64,000 bases of DNA from Ancylomarina sp. 16SWW S1-10-2 (GTDB taxonomy: Bacteria; Bacteroidota; Bacteroidia; Bacteroidales; Marinifilaceae), in contig NZ_SADB01000019.1 in the NCBI RefSeq assembly GCF_009669305.1, positions 2,972-66,971 of the forward strand. Reading direction: 5' to 3'. Position 1 is the first letter of the stretch. Each line of letters begins with the position of its first letter. Position numbers and translations under genes: made by a program. Positions 53,015 to 63,382 of this stretch are shown here, piece by piece. Below the pieces are notes generated by a model. It ran no database searches. It worked only from the letters and a program-made list of their open reading frames with translations, and was not told where the DNA came from.

Positions 53015-54173
53015 GGTTTTGTTCTTCTTGTTCTTTGACTTCTCGACTAACACTTAAAATCATTCCTAGAGCTGCACTTGTAAATATGAGGGAGGTGCCT
53101 CCCATGCTGACTAGTGGTAGCGGTTGACCTGTTACTGGAATTAAATTGACAGAAACAGCCATATTGGTTAATGCTTGTGCGACTATACTTATGCTAAGCC
53201 CAATGACGAGAAAAGCGGGAAATGTTTTATCGCATTTCTGGACAATGGCACCTGCTCTATATATTAGGAATAAATAGAGAATTAAAATACCAAATCCTCC
53301 TATCCAACCCCATTCTTCGAGAATGATGGCGTATATAAAATCGGAGTAAGGATGAGGTAAGAAATTTCGTTGATTACTATTCCCTGGTCCTTTTCCAAAA
53401 ATTCCTCCTGATACGACGGCTATTTTAGCTTGATCGACTTGATAGTTACGATCATTGTCTGTTTTTTTATCGCCTATACCAGCGAAATTTAAAATTCGAT
53501 GTCTTACGGTGTGTATTCGTCCAAAACTATCGGGTAAGAAAGGTGCCAATATGAGTAATATGACTATAAGTACTAAGCCAGCTCCCATTGTTCCCAAAAG
53601 ATATTTTTTGGCTATTCGACCTATGTACATTAACATTAAACATACAACTCCTAAAAGTGCTGAAGTAGAAAAGTCATCTAAAAAGATGAGACCACAAACA
53701 ACACCTATTGCAGCCATTATTTTCCAAAAGGCTTCGTTTTCACATTCTTTATCTGCTTGGAATTTTGAAAGTATCCGGGAGACAAATAGGATTAGGGCTA
53801 GTTTAGCTAGTTCTGATGGTTGAAAGTTAAAACCAATTACGGGAATTGTAATCCATCGTGATGCCTGGTTAAGATTTACTCCAGCAAATTTTGCCAACAG
53901 TAACATGCCAATGGCGACGAATAAACCCATATTTGCCCAAATATTATAATATTTGTAGGGTATGATATGAGTTACCCAAATGACAACGTAACAAAAAAGT
54001 AGAAGGCCAAATTGTTTCATGAAAAAAAAGGACGTATTCCCTCCTCTAACCTTATATGCTAAGGTTCCAGTAGAGCTGTAAACTACCAATAGCGAAATGA
54101 TGGAAAGTAAAAAGATAATGATCCAGATCACCTTATCGCCATGTAATTTAAATTTTCTAATAATTTGTCCCAT
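53001..54173 (-). CDS. ftsW: SEDS-family glycan polymerase FtsW
   Basis: A ten-helix membrane protein of the shape/elongation/division/sporulation family that polymerises lipid II during septation with FtsI. Family marks are FQPSELAKLALILFVSR, GPGNSNQRNFLPHPYSDFIYAIILEEWG and VTGQPLPLVSMGGTSL. I use ATG 54173 as the start (MGQIIRKFKLHGDK); the in-frame TTG three codons upstream is unlikely. About 390 residues. It lies between murD and murG as usual in dcw clusters. Confidence 0.96.
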   Translation of the reverse strand: MGQIIRKFKLHGDKVIWIIIFLLSIISLLVVYSSTGTLAYKVRGGNTSFFFMKQFGLLLFCYVVIWVTHIIPYKYYNIWANMGLFVAIGMLLLAKFAGVNLNQASRWITIPVIGFNFQPSELAKLALILFVSRILSKFQADKECENEAFWKIMAAIGVVCGLIFLDDFSTSALLGVVCLMLMYIGRIAKKYLLGTMGAGLVLIVILLILAPFLPDSFGRIHTVRHRILNFAGIGDKKTDNDRNYQVDQAKIAVVSGGIFGKGPGNSNQRNFLPHPYSDFIYAIILEEWGWIGGFGILILYLFLIYRAGAIVQKCDKTFPAFLVIGLSISIVAQALTNMAVSVNLIPVTGQPLPLVSMGGTSLIFTSAALGMILSVSREVKEQEEQNHAEN

Positions 54174-54182
54174 TTTAGTCAA

Positions 54183-55526
54183 CTATAATTTTTGCACTTC
54201 TTCCTTAAATTGATCGCCTCTGTCTTCGTAATTTTTGAATAAATCGAAACTTGCACATGCAGGAGATAACAAAACTGTAGCCTCGTCGTTTGCCAATTCA
54301 TAAGCTTTTTTCACGGCATCGTGCATCGATTTTGTATCTACTATAGTGTCGATAACACCATCAAAAGCTTTGTGAATTTTTGAATTATCGACACCCAAAC
54401 ATACAATAGCAATCACTTTTTCTTTAACCAAGTCCATTAACTCGGAATAGTCATTCCCTTTGTCAGTACCACCAACAATCCAAACCGTTTCGTTGGTCAT
54501 ACTCTCTAGAGCATACCAGGTTGAATTGATGTTTGTAGCTTTGGAATCATTAAAAAAGTCTATTTCACAGATACTTGGTACTTTTTCAAGACGATGTTCA
54601 ACACCTTCAAAATCGCTTAAACTTTCTCTTATAATTTCTTTATGAATACCAAGAATGCTTCCTGCAATTCCTGCGGCCATAGAATTGTAAGTGTTGTGTT
54701 TCCCCTTTAAGGATAGTTCATTTTGTTTCATATTAAGATCGATGTTTTCATTCTTAATAAGTAGTTCATCATTTTTTAAACTAGCACCCTTTGGTAAACA
54801 TTCATAAATACTAAATGGATGCTTTTGAACTTGAATTGATATTTGATTCAACTCTTTCCTTATAATTTCGTCATCTTGACAGAAAATAAAGGCATCATTT
54901 TCAGTTTGATTCTGAATAATTCTGAATTTAGAATCGATATATTTTTCCATCTTATAATCGTAACGATCAAGATGGTCAGGCGTAATATTCATTAAAATGG
55001 CGATATTAGCTTTGAATTGCTTCATGCCATCCAATTGGAAACTGCTTAATTCAACCACGTAATGACTATGATTCTTCTCTGCCACCTGGCGTGCTAAACT
55101 GTGACCAATATTCCCAGCTAACCCAACATTTACACCTGCTTTTTTTAACATGTGATAAATAAGAAGTGCCGTTGTTGTTTTTCCGTTACTTCCCGTTATG
55201 CAAATCATCTTTGCATCTGAATAACGACCAGCAAACTCAATTTCTGAGATGACAGGAATATTTAAATCGTTTAATTTTTTTATAAGAGGAATTGTATCTG
55301 GAATCCCCGGGCTTTTTATAACCTCAATAGCTTCTAAAATACGTTCCTCACTATGTTTCCCTTCTTCAAAAGGAATATGGTATTCGTTTAGAATTTTACT
55401 GTAGCCAGGAGTGATTTGTCCCTTGTCTGAAACAAATACCTTGAAGCCTTTGCTTTTGGCTAATATAGCCGCACCAACGCCACTTTCTCCAGCACCTAAA
55501 ATAGCTATCGTTTTTTGACTAGTCAT
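54183..55526 (-). CDS. murD: UDP-N-acetylmuramoylalanine--D-glutamate ligase
   Basis: MurD adds D-Glu to UDP-MurNAc-L-Ala. It has the Rossmann start IAILGAGESGVGAAILAKSKG, ATP loop CITGSNGKTTTALL, VVELSSFQLDGM, NITPDHLDRYDYKMEKY, HRLEKV and NDSKATN, and SPACASFDLFKNYEDRG at the end. Length 447. The start codon follows the mraY stop with no gap. Confidence 0.97.
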   Translation of the reverse strand: MTSQKTIAILGAGESGVGAAILAKSKGFKVFVSDKGQITPGYSKILNEYHIPFEEGKHSEERILEAIEVIKSPGIPDTIPLIKKLNDLNIPVISEIEFAGRYSDAKMICITGSNGKTTTALLIYHMLKKAGVNVGLAGNIGHSLARQVAEKNHSHYVVELSSFQLDGMKQFKANIAILMNITPDHLDRYDYKMEKYIDSKFRIIQNQTENDAFIFCQDDEIIRKELNQISIQVQKHPFSIYECLPKGASLKNDELLIKNENIDLNMKQNELSLKGKHNTYNSMAAGIAGSILGIHKEIIRESLSDFEGVEHRLEKVPSICEIDFFNDSKATNINSTWYALESMTNETVWIVGGTDKGNDYSELMDLVKEKVIAIVCLGVDNSKIHKAFDGVIDTIVDTKSMHDAVKKAYELANDEATVLLSPACASFDLFKNYEDRGDQFKEEVQKL

Positions 55527-56780
55527 TTATCTAATTTTAAGAGTCACAATAGTGATTACTGCCAAAAGAATACCAATAATCCAAAATCGAGTTACAATTT
55601 TTGGTTCAGGATATCCCTTTAATTGATAATGATGGTGAAGAGGTGCCATTTTAAATATTCGACGACCTACACCATATTTTTTTCTTGTGTATTTAAACCA
55701 CGAAACTTGCATCATTACAGAGAGGTTCTCGACTAAGAAAATCCCGCATAATATTGGTATTAACAGCTCTTTATGAATGATGATTGCTATAACGGCAATA
55801 ATTCCACCCAAAGAAAGACTCCCTGTGTCACCCATAAAAACTTGAGCAGGGTAGGAATTGTACCAAAGGAAACCAATTGTAGATCCTATAAAGGCAGCAA
55901 TATATACAACGAGCTCACCAGACTGAGGGATATACATGATATTTAGATAACTGGCATAAACCAAGTGACCTGATAAGTAAGCCAAAATACCGAGTGTTGC
56001 TCCAATTATGGCCGATGTTCCTGTGGCTAGCCCGTCTAAACCGTCAGTCATATTTGCACCATTAGAAACAGCTGTTACAATAAATATGGTAATTATAATA
56101 AAGAGAATCCAAGCAAGAATTCCTGAGTATTGACCACCCCAACGAACTAAATCCTCATAATCGAACTCATTATTTTTAAAGAATGGGATAGTCGTCTTGG
56201 TTGATTTTACATCTGTTGTCATAGCCGTTGAATGAGCACTATCCGTTGTAAAACCTTCATCAACAATTTCTGTCTGAGTTCCAATGTCATAAATACTTGC
56301 TTTTTCACGAATTACAACATCATCATTCATATATAAAGTAAGACCAACGATTAAACCTAAACCAACTTGGCCTGCAATTTTAAATCGCCCTTTTAAGCCC
56401 TCTTTGTCCTTTTTAAAAACTTTAATATAATCATCAATAAAGCCTATTAAACCTAGCCATACAGTAGTGATTAGCATAAGAATAATATAAACGTTATCGA
56501 GTTTAGCGAATAACAAAACAGGTACAAGAATAGAAATTAGAATAATCAAACCACCCATAGTCGGTGTTCCTTTTTTCTCCATTTGTCCTGCAAGACCAAG
56601 GTCTCTTACGATTTCACCAATTTGTTGCTTTTGCAGATAGTAAATGATTTTTTTACCAAAAACAGTTGCTATAAATAGTGATGTTATAATGCTTAACGAA
56701 GCACGAAATGAGATATAATTAAACATTCCAGCTCCAGGAAAATCTAATTCGTGTAGGTACTTAAATAAATAGTATAACAT
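55527..56780 (-). CDS. mraY: Phospho-N-acetylmuramoyl-pentapeptide transferase
   Basis: MraY makes lipid I by joining UDP-MurNAc-pentapeptide to undecaprenyl phosphate. Ten membrane helices carry the active-site motifs [22 protein letters not shown] (DDxxK), [28 protein letters not shown] and [15 protein letters not shown] 60-residue, Thr- and Ser-rich periplasmic insert (about 155-215) is typical of Bacteroidota and absent from the 360-residue E. coli enzyme. Length 417. Confidence 0.97.
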   Translation of the reverse strand: MLYYLFKYLHELDFPGAGMFNYISFRASLSIITSLFIATVFGKKIIYYLQKQQIGEIVRDLGLAGQMEKKGTPTMGGLIILISILVPVLLFAKLDNVYIILMLITTVWLGLIGFIDDYIKVFKKDKEGLKGRFKIAGQVGLGLIVGLTLYMNDDVVIREKASIYDIGTQTEIVDEGFTTDSAHSTAMTTDVKSTKTTIPFFKNNEFDYEDLVRWGGQYSGILAWILFIIITIFIVTAVSNGANMTDGLDGLATGTSAIIGATLGILAYLSGHLVYASYLNIMYIPQSGELVVYIAAFIGSTIGFLWYNSYPAQVFMGDTGSLSLGGIIAVIAIIIHKELLIPILCGIFLVENLSVMMQVSWFKYTRKKYGVGRRIFKMAPLHHHYQLKGYPEPKIVTRFWIIGILLAVITIVTLKIR

Positions 56781-56782
56781 AC

Positions 56783-58240
56783 TTATTGATTGAATATTTC
56801 GTTTATAATTTCTTTGTCGTCGAAATGGTGTTTAACGCCATTAATTTCCTGATAATCTTCATGTCCTTTTCCAGCCACAAGAATAATATCGTCTTTTTTT
56901 GCAAGCATAATAGCTGTACGAATAGCTTCTTTTCTATTGGTAATAGCTAGAATCTTGTTTAGGTTTTCAGCAGCAATACCTTCTCTCATTTCAGTGATAA
57001 TGGTATCAGGATCTTCCGATCTAGGATTGTCTGATGTTAAAATAACTTTGTCGCTATATTCGGCACTAACTTTACCCATTAGTGGTCGTTTGGTTTTGTC
57101 TCTATTTCCACCAGCACCAACAACAGTTATTACTGTTTCTTTTCTAGTTCGAAGTTGATCGATAGTTGAGAGAACATTTTTTAGTGCATCAGGCGTATGA
57201 GCATAATCCACAATTGCCATTACACCATTTGGGGAAATTATGCTTTCGAAACGACCGGCTACAGATTTCAATTCGCTCATTTTTGTGAGAATCTCATCTC
57301 TAGATTGGTCTAAAAGTCTAGCCGTTGCATATACTGATAAAAGGTTGTGAGCATTGAACTCACCAATGAAATTTGTCCACAGCTCAACACCATCCATCTC
57401 TAAGAGCATACCATTAAAATGTTTTTCAAGTATTTGGCAACGGTAATCGGCAAAAGCTCTTGTGGAATAGTTGAATTTGTGTGCTTTGGTATTTTGAAGC
57501 ATTATTTTACCATTCTTATCGTCTGCATTGGTAATAGCAAATGATGTTTTACCCAATTGATCGAAAAAAGCTTTTTTAGCTCTTAGGTAAGCATCAAATG
57601 TTTTGTGATAATCAAGATGATCGTGTGTTAGGTTTGTGAAAATCCCACCTTTAAAATTTAAAGCTCCAGTTCTATGTTGATCTATAGCGTGAGAGCTTAC
57701 CTCCATAAAACAATAATCACAACCTTCTTCAATCATTTCGCTTAAAAGTTTCGAAATTTGAATAGCATCAGGCGTTGTGTGTGTGGCTTTAACTTTTTTG
57801 TTGTCGATATAATTTGTTACCGTAGAAAGTAAGCCGACTTTATAACCCAGTTTTTTGAAAAGTTGATAAAGTAAGCTGGCAATTGTTGTTTTCCCATTAG
57901 TACCTGTAACACCTACAAGCTTTATATTATCTGATGGACAATTGTAATAATTATGAGCTATGGTAGAAAGTGCTTTTGACGTATTTTCTACTTTAATATA
58001 GGTGACGTTTGGATTTATATTTTCTGGTAGACGCTCGCATAAAATGGCTTTAGCGCCTTGTTCTATTGCTTTAGGTATAAAATCATGACCATCGGATTGT
58101 GTGCCTACCTGAGCAATGAAAAAATCACCTTCCTTTACTTTGCGTGAATCGAAATGTAGTTCGTTAATCTCAATATTGAGCTCGCCTACATTTTCTATTA
58201 TATCGATGGATTTTAATAAATCCTTTATGTTTTTAATCAT
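56783..58240 (-). CDS. murE: UDP-MurNAc-L-alanyl-D-glutamate--2,6-diaminopimelate ligase
   Basis: MurE adds the third peptide residue. Motifs are [67 protein letters not shown] and, diagnostic for meso-DAP specificity, DNPRSEDP near the C-terminus. Length 485. The wall peptide therefore most likely contains meso-diaminopimelate. It is 41 nt after ftsI and 2 nt before mraY. Confidence 0.97.
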   Translation of the reverse strand: MIKNIKDLLKSIDIIENVGELNIEINELHFDSRKVKEGDFFIAQVGTQSDGHDFIPKAIEQGAKAILCERLPENINPNVTYIKVENTSKALSTIAHNYYNCPSDNIKLVGVTGTNGKTTIASLLYQLFKKLGYKVGLLSTVTNYIDNKKVKATHTTPDAIQISKLLSEMIEEGCDYCFMEVSSHAIDQHRTGALNFKGGIFTNLTHDHLDYHKTFDAYLRAKKAFFDQLGKTSFAITNADDKNGKIMLQNTKAHKFNYSTRAFADYRCQILEKHFNGMLLEMDGVELWTNFIGEFNAHNLLSVYATARLLDQSRDEILTKMSELKSVAGRFESIISPNGVMAIVDYAHTPDALKNVLSTIDQLRTRKETVITVVGAGGNRDKTKRPLMGKVSAEYSDKVILTSDNPRSEDPDTIITEMREGIAAENLNKILAITNRKEAIRTAIMLAKKDDIILVAGKGHEDYQEINGVKHHFDDKEIINEIFNQ

Positions 58241-58281
58241 CTTGATTATCTTTTAGATATGATATCGGTCTATTGTATTTT

Positions 58282-60399
58282 TTAGGATAACTCTATTCTA
58301 ATTCGATTGCCTGATCGAAATCTTGTACCCGGACGAATTGACTGTTTTGTTACCGACCCAAAACCGCTGGTTATGACTTTTAATCCTGCATTTTCTAATA
58401 TATATAGAGCATCTTCCAATCCCATTCCTTTTACGTTTGGAACTAAATTGTTGGTTACTGTTCTGTTTTTGTATCTGATGATTGAGTCTTGACGCGATGT
58501 TAACACCCAATCGCTATAAATTTCACGGTCATCAGTTGGCACTTCAAGCTCTTTAAATACCTTATCCAAGTCTTCTTTATTACCATTTAATGAAATGGGC
58601 ACTTTTACTTCAAGAGCCTGTTCATCTTGTTTTGGAGGATGCATGGCATAAGTCATTGCGTAAACCTTGTCTGCAATTGTTTTGAAAACAGGGCCAGCAA
58701 CTTGATTGCCATAAAAGCCTTTCGTCTTATCAGGACTGTTAATAACTACGATGCATGAGTACTTTGGATTATCAGCAGGAAAATAACCGACAAATGAAGC
58801 TTGATAAACTTTAACACCGTAACCCTTATTTTTGTCAGCTATTTGAGCTGTTCCTGTTTTGCCTGCAATACTGTAGTTCGAATTCTTAAGATTTTTGGCT
58901 GTTCCTCTCAAAACAACGCCTTCGAGCATAGATTGTATTTTTCTCAAGGTTTCTCTAGAGCATAGGCTTCTTTTTAAGACTTCCGTATCAAAATCCTGTA
59001 CTACATTTCCATGATATCTAATTTCTTTTACGAACATAGGTTTCATCATTTTGCCATTATTCGCAATAGCATTGTAAAAGCTTAATGTTTGTAAAGGTGT
59101 TTGCTGAACTTCGTAGCCAATCGACATCCATGGAAGCGAAATACCCGACCAACCTTCTTCTCCAGGGTATTTAATTTTGGGCTGACCTTCACCCTTAATA
59201 TCTAATCCTAAGGTTTTGTTTAGTCTAAACTCGTATAAGCGATTAATAAAATCGCGAGGTTTATCTTTATAGTATTTATTAACTAGTTTTGAAACACCAA
59301 CATTAGATGATTTTTCGAAGGCTTCTTGAACACTTATTGTACCAAGACCACCAAAGTGAGAATCACGCATATCGGAACGATAATATCGGTAGACACCATT
59401 CCCTGTCTCAATAGAGTCAGTGGGTTCTACATACCCATCTTCAAGCAAAGCCATTAATGAAGCGAGTTTGAATGTGGATCCTGGTTCTGTTGCTTCGCCA
59501 ATAGCGTAGTTATAAATTTCTTCATAACTGTTAGATTTCTTGTCTATACCTAAGTTTGCAATGGCTTTTATGGCACCGGTTTTAACTTCCATCAATACGG
59601 CGGTTCCATGATCTGCATGATATTTTTGAAGCTGTTGTAAAAGGGCTGATTGTGCAACATCTTGAAAATTCACATCAATGGTTGTGATAATATCATTTCC
59701 ATCTTTAGGGTCGGCTTGGTTGACAGCTAACCAGTTGCCAGCCATTTTTTGCATCATGGAAATACCATTCACACCCTTTAAGTCATTTTCGAATAAGCCT
59801 TCAAGTCCAACTTTACCTATTCGTTCGTGTCCCGTTCCTTTATTTAGATAACCAATTGTTCTACTAGCTAAGTTGATATGTGGCTGAACTCTTTTACTTT
59901 CTTGTAAACAGATTAAACCGCCTTTATTGGGTGGTAATCGGAAAAGGGGAAACGTTTTTATTTGTTTTAGTTCGTTATAATTTATCTTTCGGCGATTAAT
60001 TAAAACGTACCTATTCTTTTTAGAATGAAATTTGGCGTTCCAGAGTCTCCTGTGATAACTCGATTTGCTTTTATCTCCAAAGAATTTAGATAAACAAAGA
60101 GCTAATGAATCAACGTTTTTCTTGAAAACTTTATCGGTTAAACCTGGAGCCTGAAAATCCATTCGTAACTCGTAGTAGGGTATAGAACTTGCTAATAATC
60201 GACCATCAGCAGCACATATATCTCCTCTATTAGCATAAACGGTAATATCTTTTTTGCTGATAGATTGCGCACGACCTCTCCATTCGTCCCCTTCGAAAAC
60301 TTGTAGATAAACCACTCGGCTTACCACACAGAATGCGAAAAGTACAATTAGAGCATAGCAGATGCCCACTCGCAACATGATGTCGTTTTTTATTTGCAC
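58282..60399 (-). CDS. ftsI: Septal penicillin-binding protein (FtsI/PBP3-like) with PASTA domain
   Basis: This is the class B transpeptidase that cross-links septal peptidoglycan. It has an N-terminal anchor (about 9-29), a PBP dimerisation domain (about 55-230), and a transpeptidase domain with catalytic Ser in EPGSTFKLAS (SxxK), SSN in EKSSNVGVSKL, and KTG in IAGKTGTAQIAD. One C-terminal PASTA domain follows (about 650-705, VPNVKGMGLEDALYILENAGL), a known feature of Bacteroidota FtsI. Length 705, against 588 for E. coli. Confidence 0.95.
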   Translation of the reverse strand: MQIKNDIMLRVGICYALIVLFAFCVVSRVVYLQVFEGDEWRGRAQSISKKDITVYANRGDICAADGRLLASSIPYYELRMDFQAPGLTDKVFKKNVDSLALCLSKFFGDKSKSSYHRRLWNAKFHSKKNRYVLINRRKINYNELKQIKTFPLFRLPPNKGGLICLQESKRVQPHINLASRTIGYLNKGTGHERIGKVGLEGLFENDLKGVNGISMMQKMAGNWLAVNQADPKDGNDIITTIDVNFQDVAQSALLQQLQKYHADHGTAVLMEVKTGAIKAIANLGIDKKSNSYEEIYNYAIGEATEPGSTFKLASLMALLEDGYVEPTDSIETGNGVYRYYRSDMRDSHFGGLGTISVQEAFEKSSNVGVSKLVNKYYKDKPRDFINRLYEFRLNKTLGLDIKGEGQPKIKYPGEEGWSGISLPWMSIGYEVQQTPLQTLSFYNAIANNGKMMKPMFVKEIRYHGNVVQDFDTEVLKRSLCSRETLRKIQSMLEGVVLRGTAKNLKNSNYSIAGKTGTAQIADKNKGYGVKVYQASFVGYFPADNPKYSCIVVINSPDKTKGFYGNQVAGPVFKTIADKVYAMTYAMHPPKQDEQALEVKVPISLNGNKEDLDKVFKELEVPTDDREIYSDWVLTSRQDSIIRYKNRTVTNNLVPNVKGMGLEDALYILENAGLKVITSGFGSVTKQSIRPGTRFRSGNRIRIELS

Positions 60400-60403
60400 A
60401 ATA

Positions 60404-60784
60404 TTACTCTTCTAAATATATTTTTATTGGAGGTTCGGTTGATTCAACTAAATCAAGACCTTCTTTATTTACTCTTTTTAAAACTTCCGACTGTTTACTC
60501 ATATACATCAATGATGATGCTGTTGTTATGGATTCAAAGCGTAATTCTTTAAGTTCTTTTTCAAGATTCACCATGTCCTTATAGACCTGTTCTGATTGAT
60601 ATCGATTACTAATATAATAGATCAGGAGGCAAGCAATGAAAAGAATAAAAGGAATATGGTGTACAACCACATCCTTTGATAAAACATTACCCGAAATGAT
60701 ATCCTTAAGAGTGGCTGATGGGCTCTCTTTTATTTCTTCTTTCGGGCTAATGAAATCTTTATATTTTTTCTTGAATCCAAACAT
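60404..60784 (-). CDS. ftsL: FtsL-like bitopic division protein
   Basis: The protein starts with a basic cytoplasmic part, has one membrane helix (about 45-61, HIPFILFIACLLIYYIS), and a periplasmic coiled-coil (about 65-115, YKDMVNLEKELKELRFESI). Size, topology and position between rsmH and ftsI fit FtsL. I begin it at ATG 60784; the TTG three codons upstream is unlikely. About 126 residues. It ends 4 nt before ftsI. Confidence 0.87.
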   Translation of the reverse strand: MFGFKKKYKDFISPKEEIKESPSATLKDIISGNVLSKDVVVHHIPFILFIACLLIYYISNRYQSEQVYKDMVNLEKELKELRFESITTASSLMYMSKQSEVLKRVNKEGLDLVESTEPPIKIYLEE

Positions 60785-60804
60785 TTTGACCAATTTGAAT
60801 GTTT

Positions 60805-61710
60805 CTAATTTGTTCTTGGTTGAGCAATTCTCAGCTTAGCACTTCGCGACCTGTTGTTTAATTCCAGTTCTTCTTCGCTAGGAAGAATCACTTTTCTGTT
60901 AACCGCCTGGAGTGGAGCATTGGTTCTTCCATAAAAATCTTTTTCAGCTCCACCAGCGAATTTTCCATCTCGAATAAAATTCTTCACCAATCTATCTTCA
61001 AGAGAATGGTATGTGATAACGGCTAATCTACCATCAGGTTTTAATGCCTCGGGAATTTGATTAAGCATATCTTTCAAAGCATCCATCTCTGCATTAACTT
61101 CGATACGTATGGCTTGAAAAACTTGAGCCCAATATCTATGTTCTTTAAATTTTGGAGTACATGGCAGAATAACTTCTTTTAACTGTTGAATTGTTTTGTA
61201 TTCGTTGTTTTCACGATGCGCAAGAATTAATCGAACTAATTTCCCTGGGTTTTTAACTTCGCCATAGTATTTAAATACTCTAAATAATTCATCAGAAGAA
61301 TAAGTGTTTAAAAGATCGGCAGCGTTGAAATCGGCACTTTGGTTCATTCTCATGTCCAAATCACCATCAAAACGGAATGAGAAGCCACGTTCTGCAACAT
61401 CAAATTCGTGAGACGATACACCTAGGTCAGCAAATATGCCATCAACTTTTTCGTGTCCAATATATTTCAGAAAATTCTTGAAATATCTGAAATTGTGACG
61501 TATAAAAATAAAGCGTTCATCATCAATTTTGTTTTTCTCAGCATCAACATCCTGATCAAAGCCTATAAGTTTGCCAGTTGTAAGATGTTTAATTATTTCT
61601 CTTGAATGCCCTCCACCTCCAAAGGTTAAATCGACATATATACCATCCGGCTTAATGTTTAAAGCTTCAATGCTTTCGTTTAAAAGTACAGGTACGTGAT
61701 ATGATGTCAT
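60805..61710 (-). CDS. rsmH: 16S rRNA m4C1402 methyltransferase
   Basis: Formerly MraW. SAM-dependent methylation of C1402 in 16S rRNA. The SAM loop is DLTFGGGGHSREIIKH (residues 27-42); GIFADLGVSSHEFDVAERGFSFRFDGDLDMRM and ITYHSLEDRLVKNF are characteristic. Length 301. It is the second gene of the division cluster, 51 nt after mraZ. Confidence 0.97.
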   Translation of the reverse strand: MTSYHVPVLLNESIEALNIKPDGIYVDLTFGGGGHSREIIKHLTTGKLIGFDQDVDAEKNKIDDERFIFIRHNFRYFKNFLKYIGHEKVDGIFADLGVSSHEFDVAERGFSFRFDGDLDMRMNQSADFNAADLLNTYSSDELFRVFKYYGEVKNPGKLVRLILAHRENNEYKTIQQLKEVILPCTPKFKEHRYWAQVFQAIRIEVNAEMDALKDMLNQIPEALKPDGRLAVITYHSLEDRLVKNFIRDGKFAGGAEKDFYGRTNAPLQAVNRKVILPSEEELELNNRSRSAKLRIAQPRTN

Positions 61711-61761
61711 GATATGATGATATTACAGTATTTGAAAATAGATTTTATCTGATATTATAGC

Positions 61762-62220
61762 CTATAAAGCCATGTTGTCTCCCAATATGTCGTTTGCCAA
61801 TTGGTTGAACTCGTCTTGGCCTATTGCGGAGTCATTGTATTTTTTAGTATCCCATATTTCAATTTTGCCATCTTGACCAACAAGCGTTAACCCGTTGGAT
61901 AAACTGGTGTCTGAGAAAATTTTTTTCGGGATTAAAATTCGACCATTACCATCGATGTGCATTTCAGCTGTTCCTCTATAAAATTCTCTTAAAAAAGTAG
62001 CGTGCTTCCGATTAAATGGGTTTAGTTGACTCCGAACCAATGTTAATTGCCTGTCCCATTCCGAAGAAGGAAATAGATCTAAACAGTCTTCGTATAGGTT
62101 TTTTCGCAGAACAAACCTATCTTCGGAAGAAGCTGCGAGCAACTTTCGAAAGGCAGAGGGAAGGAGTACTCGTCCCTTTGCGTCTAGTTTGCATGGATAA
62201 TCACCTATGAATGTTAGCAT
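61762..62220 (-). CDS. mraZ: Division/cell-wall regulator MraZ
   Basis: MraZ is a DNA-binding protein that represses its own cluster. The protein has two AbrB-like swapped hairpin repeats: GDYPCKLDAKGRVLLPSAFRKLL (about residues 6-28) and AEMHIDGNGRILIPKKIF. I use ATG 62220 (MLTFIGDYPCK), which gives 152 residues as in other MraZ; the upstream ATG would add a nonhomologous leader and overlap the regulatory boxes. The three repeated boxes in front are its likely operator. Confidence 0.95.
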   Translation of the reverse strand: MLTFIGDYPCKLDAKGRVLLPSAFRKLLAASSEDRFVLRKNLYEDCLDLFPSSEWDRQLTLVRSQLNPFNRKHATFLREFYRGTAEMHIDGNGRILIPKKIFSDTSLSNGLTLVGQDGKIEIWDTKKYNDSAIGQDEFNQLANDILGDNMAL

Positions 62221-62263
62221 TGACAATAATGGTTTATAAATGTAAAAGTAAGAAATTTCCGAA

Positions 62264-62290
62264 CCACTTTCAACCACTTTGTCCCACTTT
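62264..62290 (-). promoter_or_regulatory. Three MraZ-type operator repeats
   Basis: On the minus strand the motif AAAGTGG occurs three times, each copy separated by 3 nt, so the repeat unit is exactly 10 bp (one helical turn). This matches the known MraZ operator pattern of short direct repeats at 10-bp spacing, and the Mycoplasma-type box AAAGTG(T/G)N3 most closely. It starts 44 nt before the mraZ start codon, where it can block transcription of the whole cluster. Confidence 0.82.
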
Positions 62291-62625
62291 AGTGATATTG
62301 TTGAAAACTTTTTGTCAAGAGGTTTTTATTTACCTTTGATTATGCTTGCTAGGTGGGCTATGTATTTGGTTTTATATAACTTAGTTTTGATGATTTATTA
62401 AGGCTTAGTGTTAGTTTTTGGGTGAGCTTAGTAGCATTGAATTTTATATTAATTATGAATGATGATAGCTTTCTACTTTTGTTATTTTTATTCATTAAAA
62501 ATAATTCTGGCAAATAAAAATGCTATTTTGTTGAAATACGAGATTTAAAACAGCTTAAATTATTTAAGGAGAATGATGTTGTCGCAGAAATGACTGCCAA
62601 TTTTATAATGAACTGAAATCTGATT
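62291..62625. other. Intergenic region between mraZ and the methyltransferase
   Basis: AT-rich and without a gene. On the minus strand, TTGACA near 62320 could serve as a distal promoter element for the division cluster; the region just upstream of the methyltransferase holds no obvious promoter. Confidence 0.4.
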
Positions 62626-63261
62626 GTGGAAAAATGTCCTCTATGTTGTTCCGAAAATACGTCGTTTTATTTCGAAGGAGAATTTCGTAAATATTATTCT
62701 TGTTCAGTTTGTGGGCTTGTTTTTGTTCCGCAAGTGTTTTTCATAACATTCGAAGCTGAAAAGGCTGAATATGATCAGCATACGAATGCGCCAAATGATT
62801 TGGTGTATCAAGATTATTTGAAACAGATTATGAATCCTGTGCTTGATAGAATAGCTGCAGGAGCTTGTGGTTTAGATTTCGGGAGTGGTCCTGGTCCAAC
62901 TTTATCAAAGATGTTTGAGTCTCGTGGTTTTCAAACAGATATTTACGATCCTTTTTATGCTCCTAACCAAGAGGCTTTTCAAAATACTTACGATTTTATA
63001 ACCGTTTGCGAAGTGGTTGAACATTTTCATAAACCCCAAATGGAGCTCGATCGGTTGTTTGGTTTGTTGAAACCCAATGGCGTTTTGGCTATAAAAACTC
63101 AGTTTTTACCTCCCAAAATTAAATTTCCGAATTGGTACTACAAGAGGGAACCAAGTCATGTTTGTTTTTTCTCGGAGAAATGTTTTAAATATTTGGCAGA
63201 AAAATGGAATTCAAAGTTAACTTATATTAATCCTAATATTGTTGTTTTTGTTAAGCCTTAA
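62626..63261 (+). CDS. Class I SAM methyltransferase with N-terminal zinc ribbon
   Basis: It starts with GTG (no ATG is available nearby). Residues 1-35 hold a four-cysteine knuckle (CPLCCSE ... CSVCGLVF). A methyltransferase core follows, with GLDFGSGPGPTLSKMFESRG as SAM motif I and ITVCEVVEHFHKPQMELDRL, then GLLKPNGVLAIKTQFLPP. Length 211, complete. It resembles the stand-alone zinc-ribbon methyltransferases of unknown substrate common in bacteria. It faces away from mraZ. Confidence 0.85.
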   Translation: MEKCPLCCSENTSFYFEGEFRKYYSCSVCGLVFVPQVFFITFEAEKAEYDQHTNAPNDLVYQDYLKQIMNPVLDRIAAGACGLDFGSGPGPTLSKMFESRGFQTDIYDPFYAPNQEAFQNTYDFITVCEVVEHFHKPQMELDRLFGLLKPNGVLAIKTQFLPPKIKFPNWYYKREPSHVCFFSEKCFKYLAEKWNSKLTYINPNIVVFVKP

Positions 63262-63382
63262 GTATGGTGAGACGTAATAGATAAGTCATCCTAATTTAAG
63301 ATCGTATTAATCCATAATGACTTATTTTAGATGAAAATTTGGCTTCTCGTTAAGTCAAATGTTGAACAGTAATCCTTTCTTA

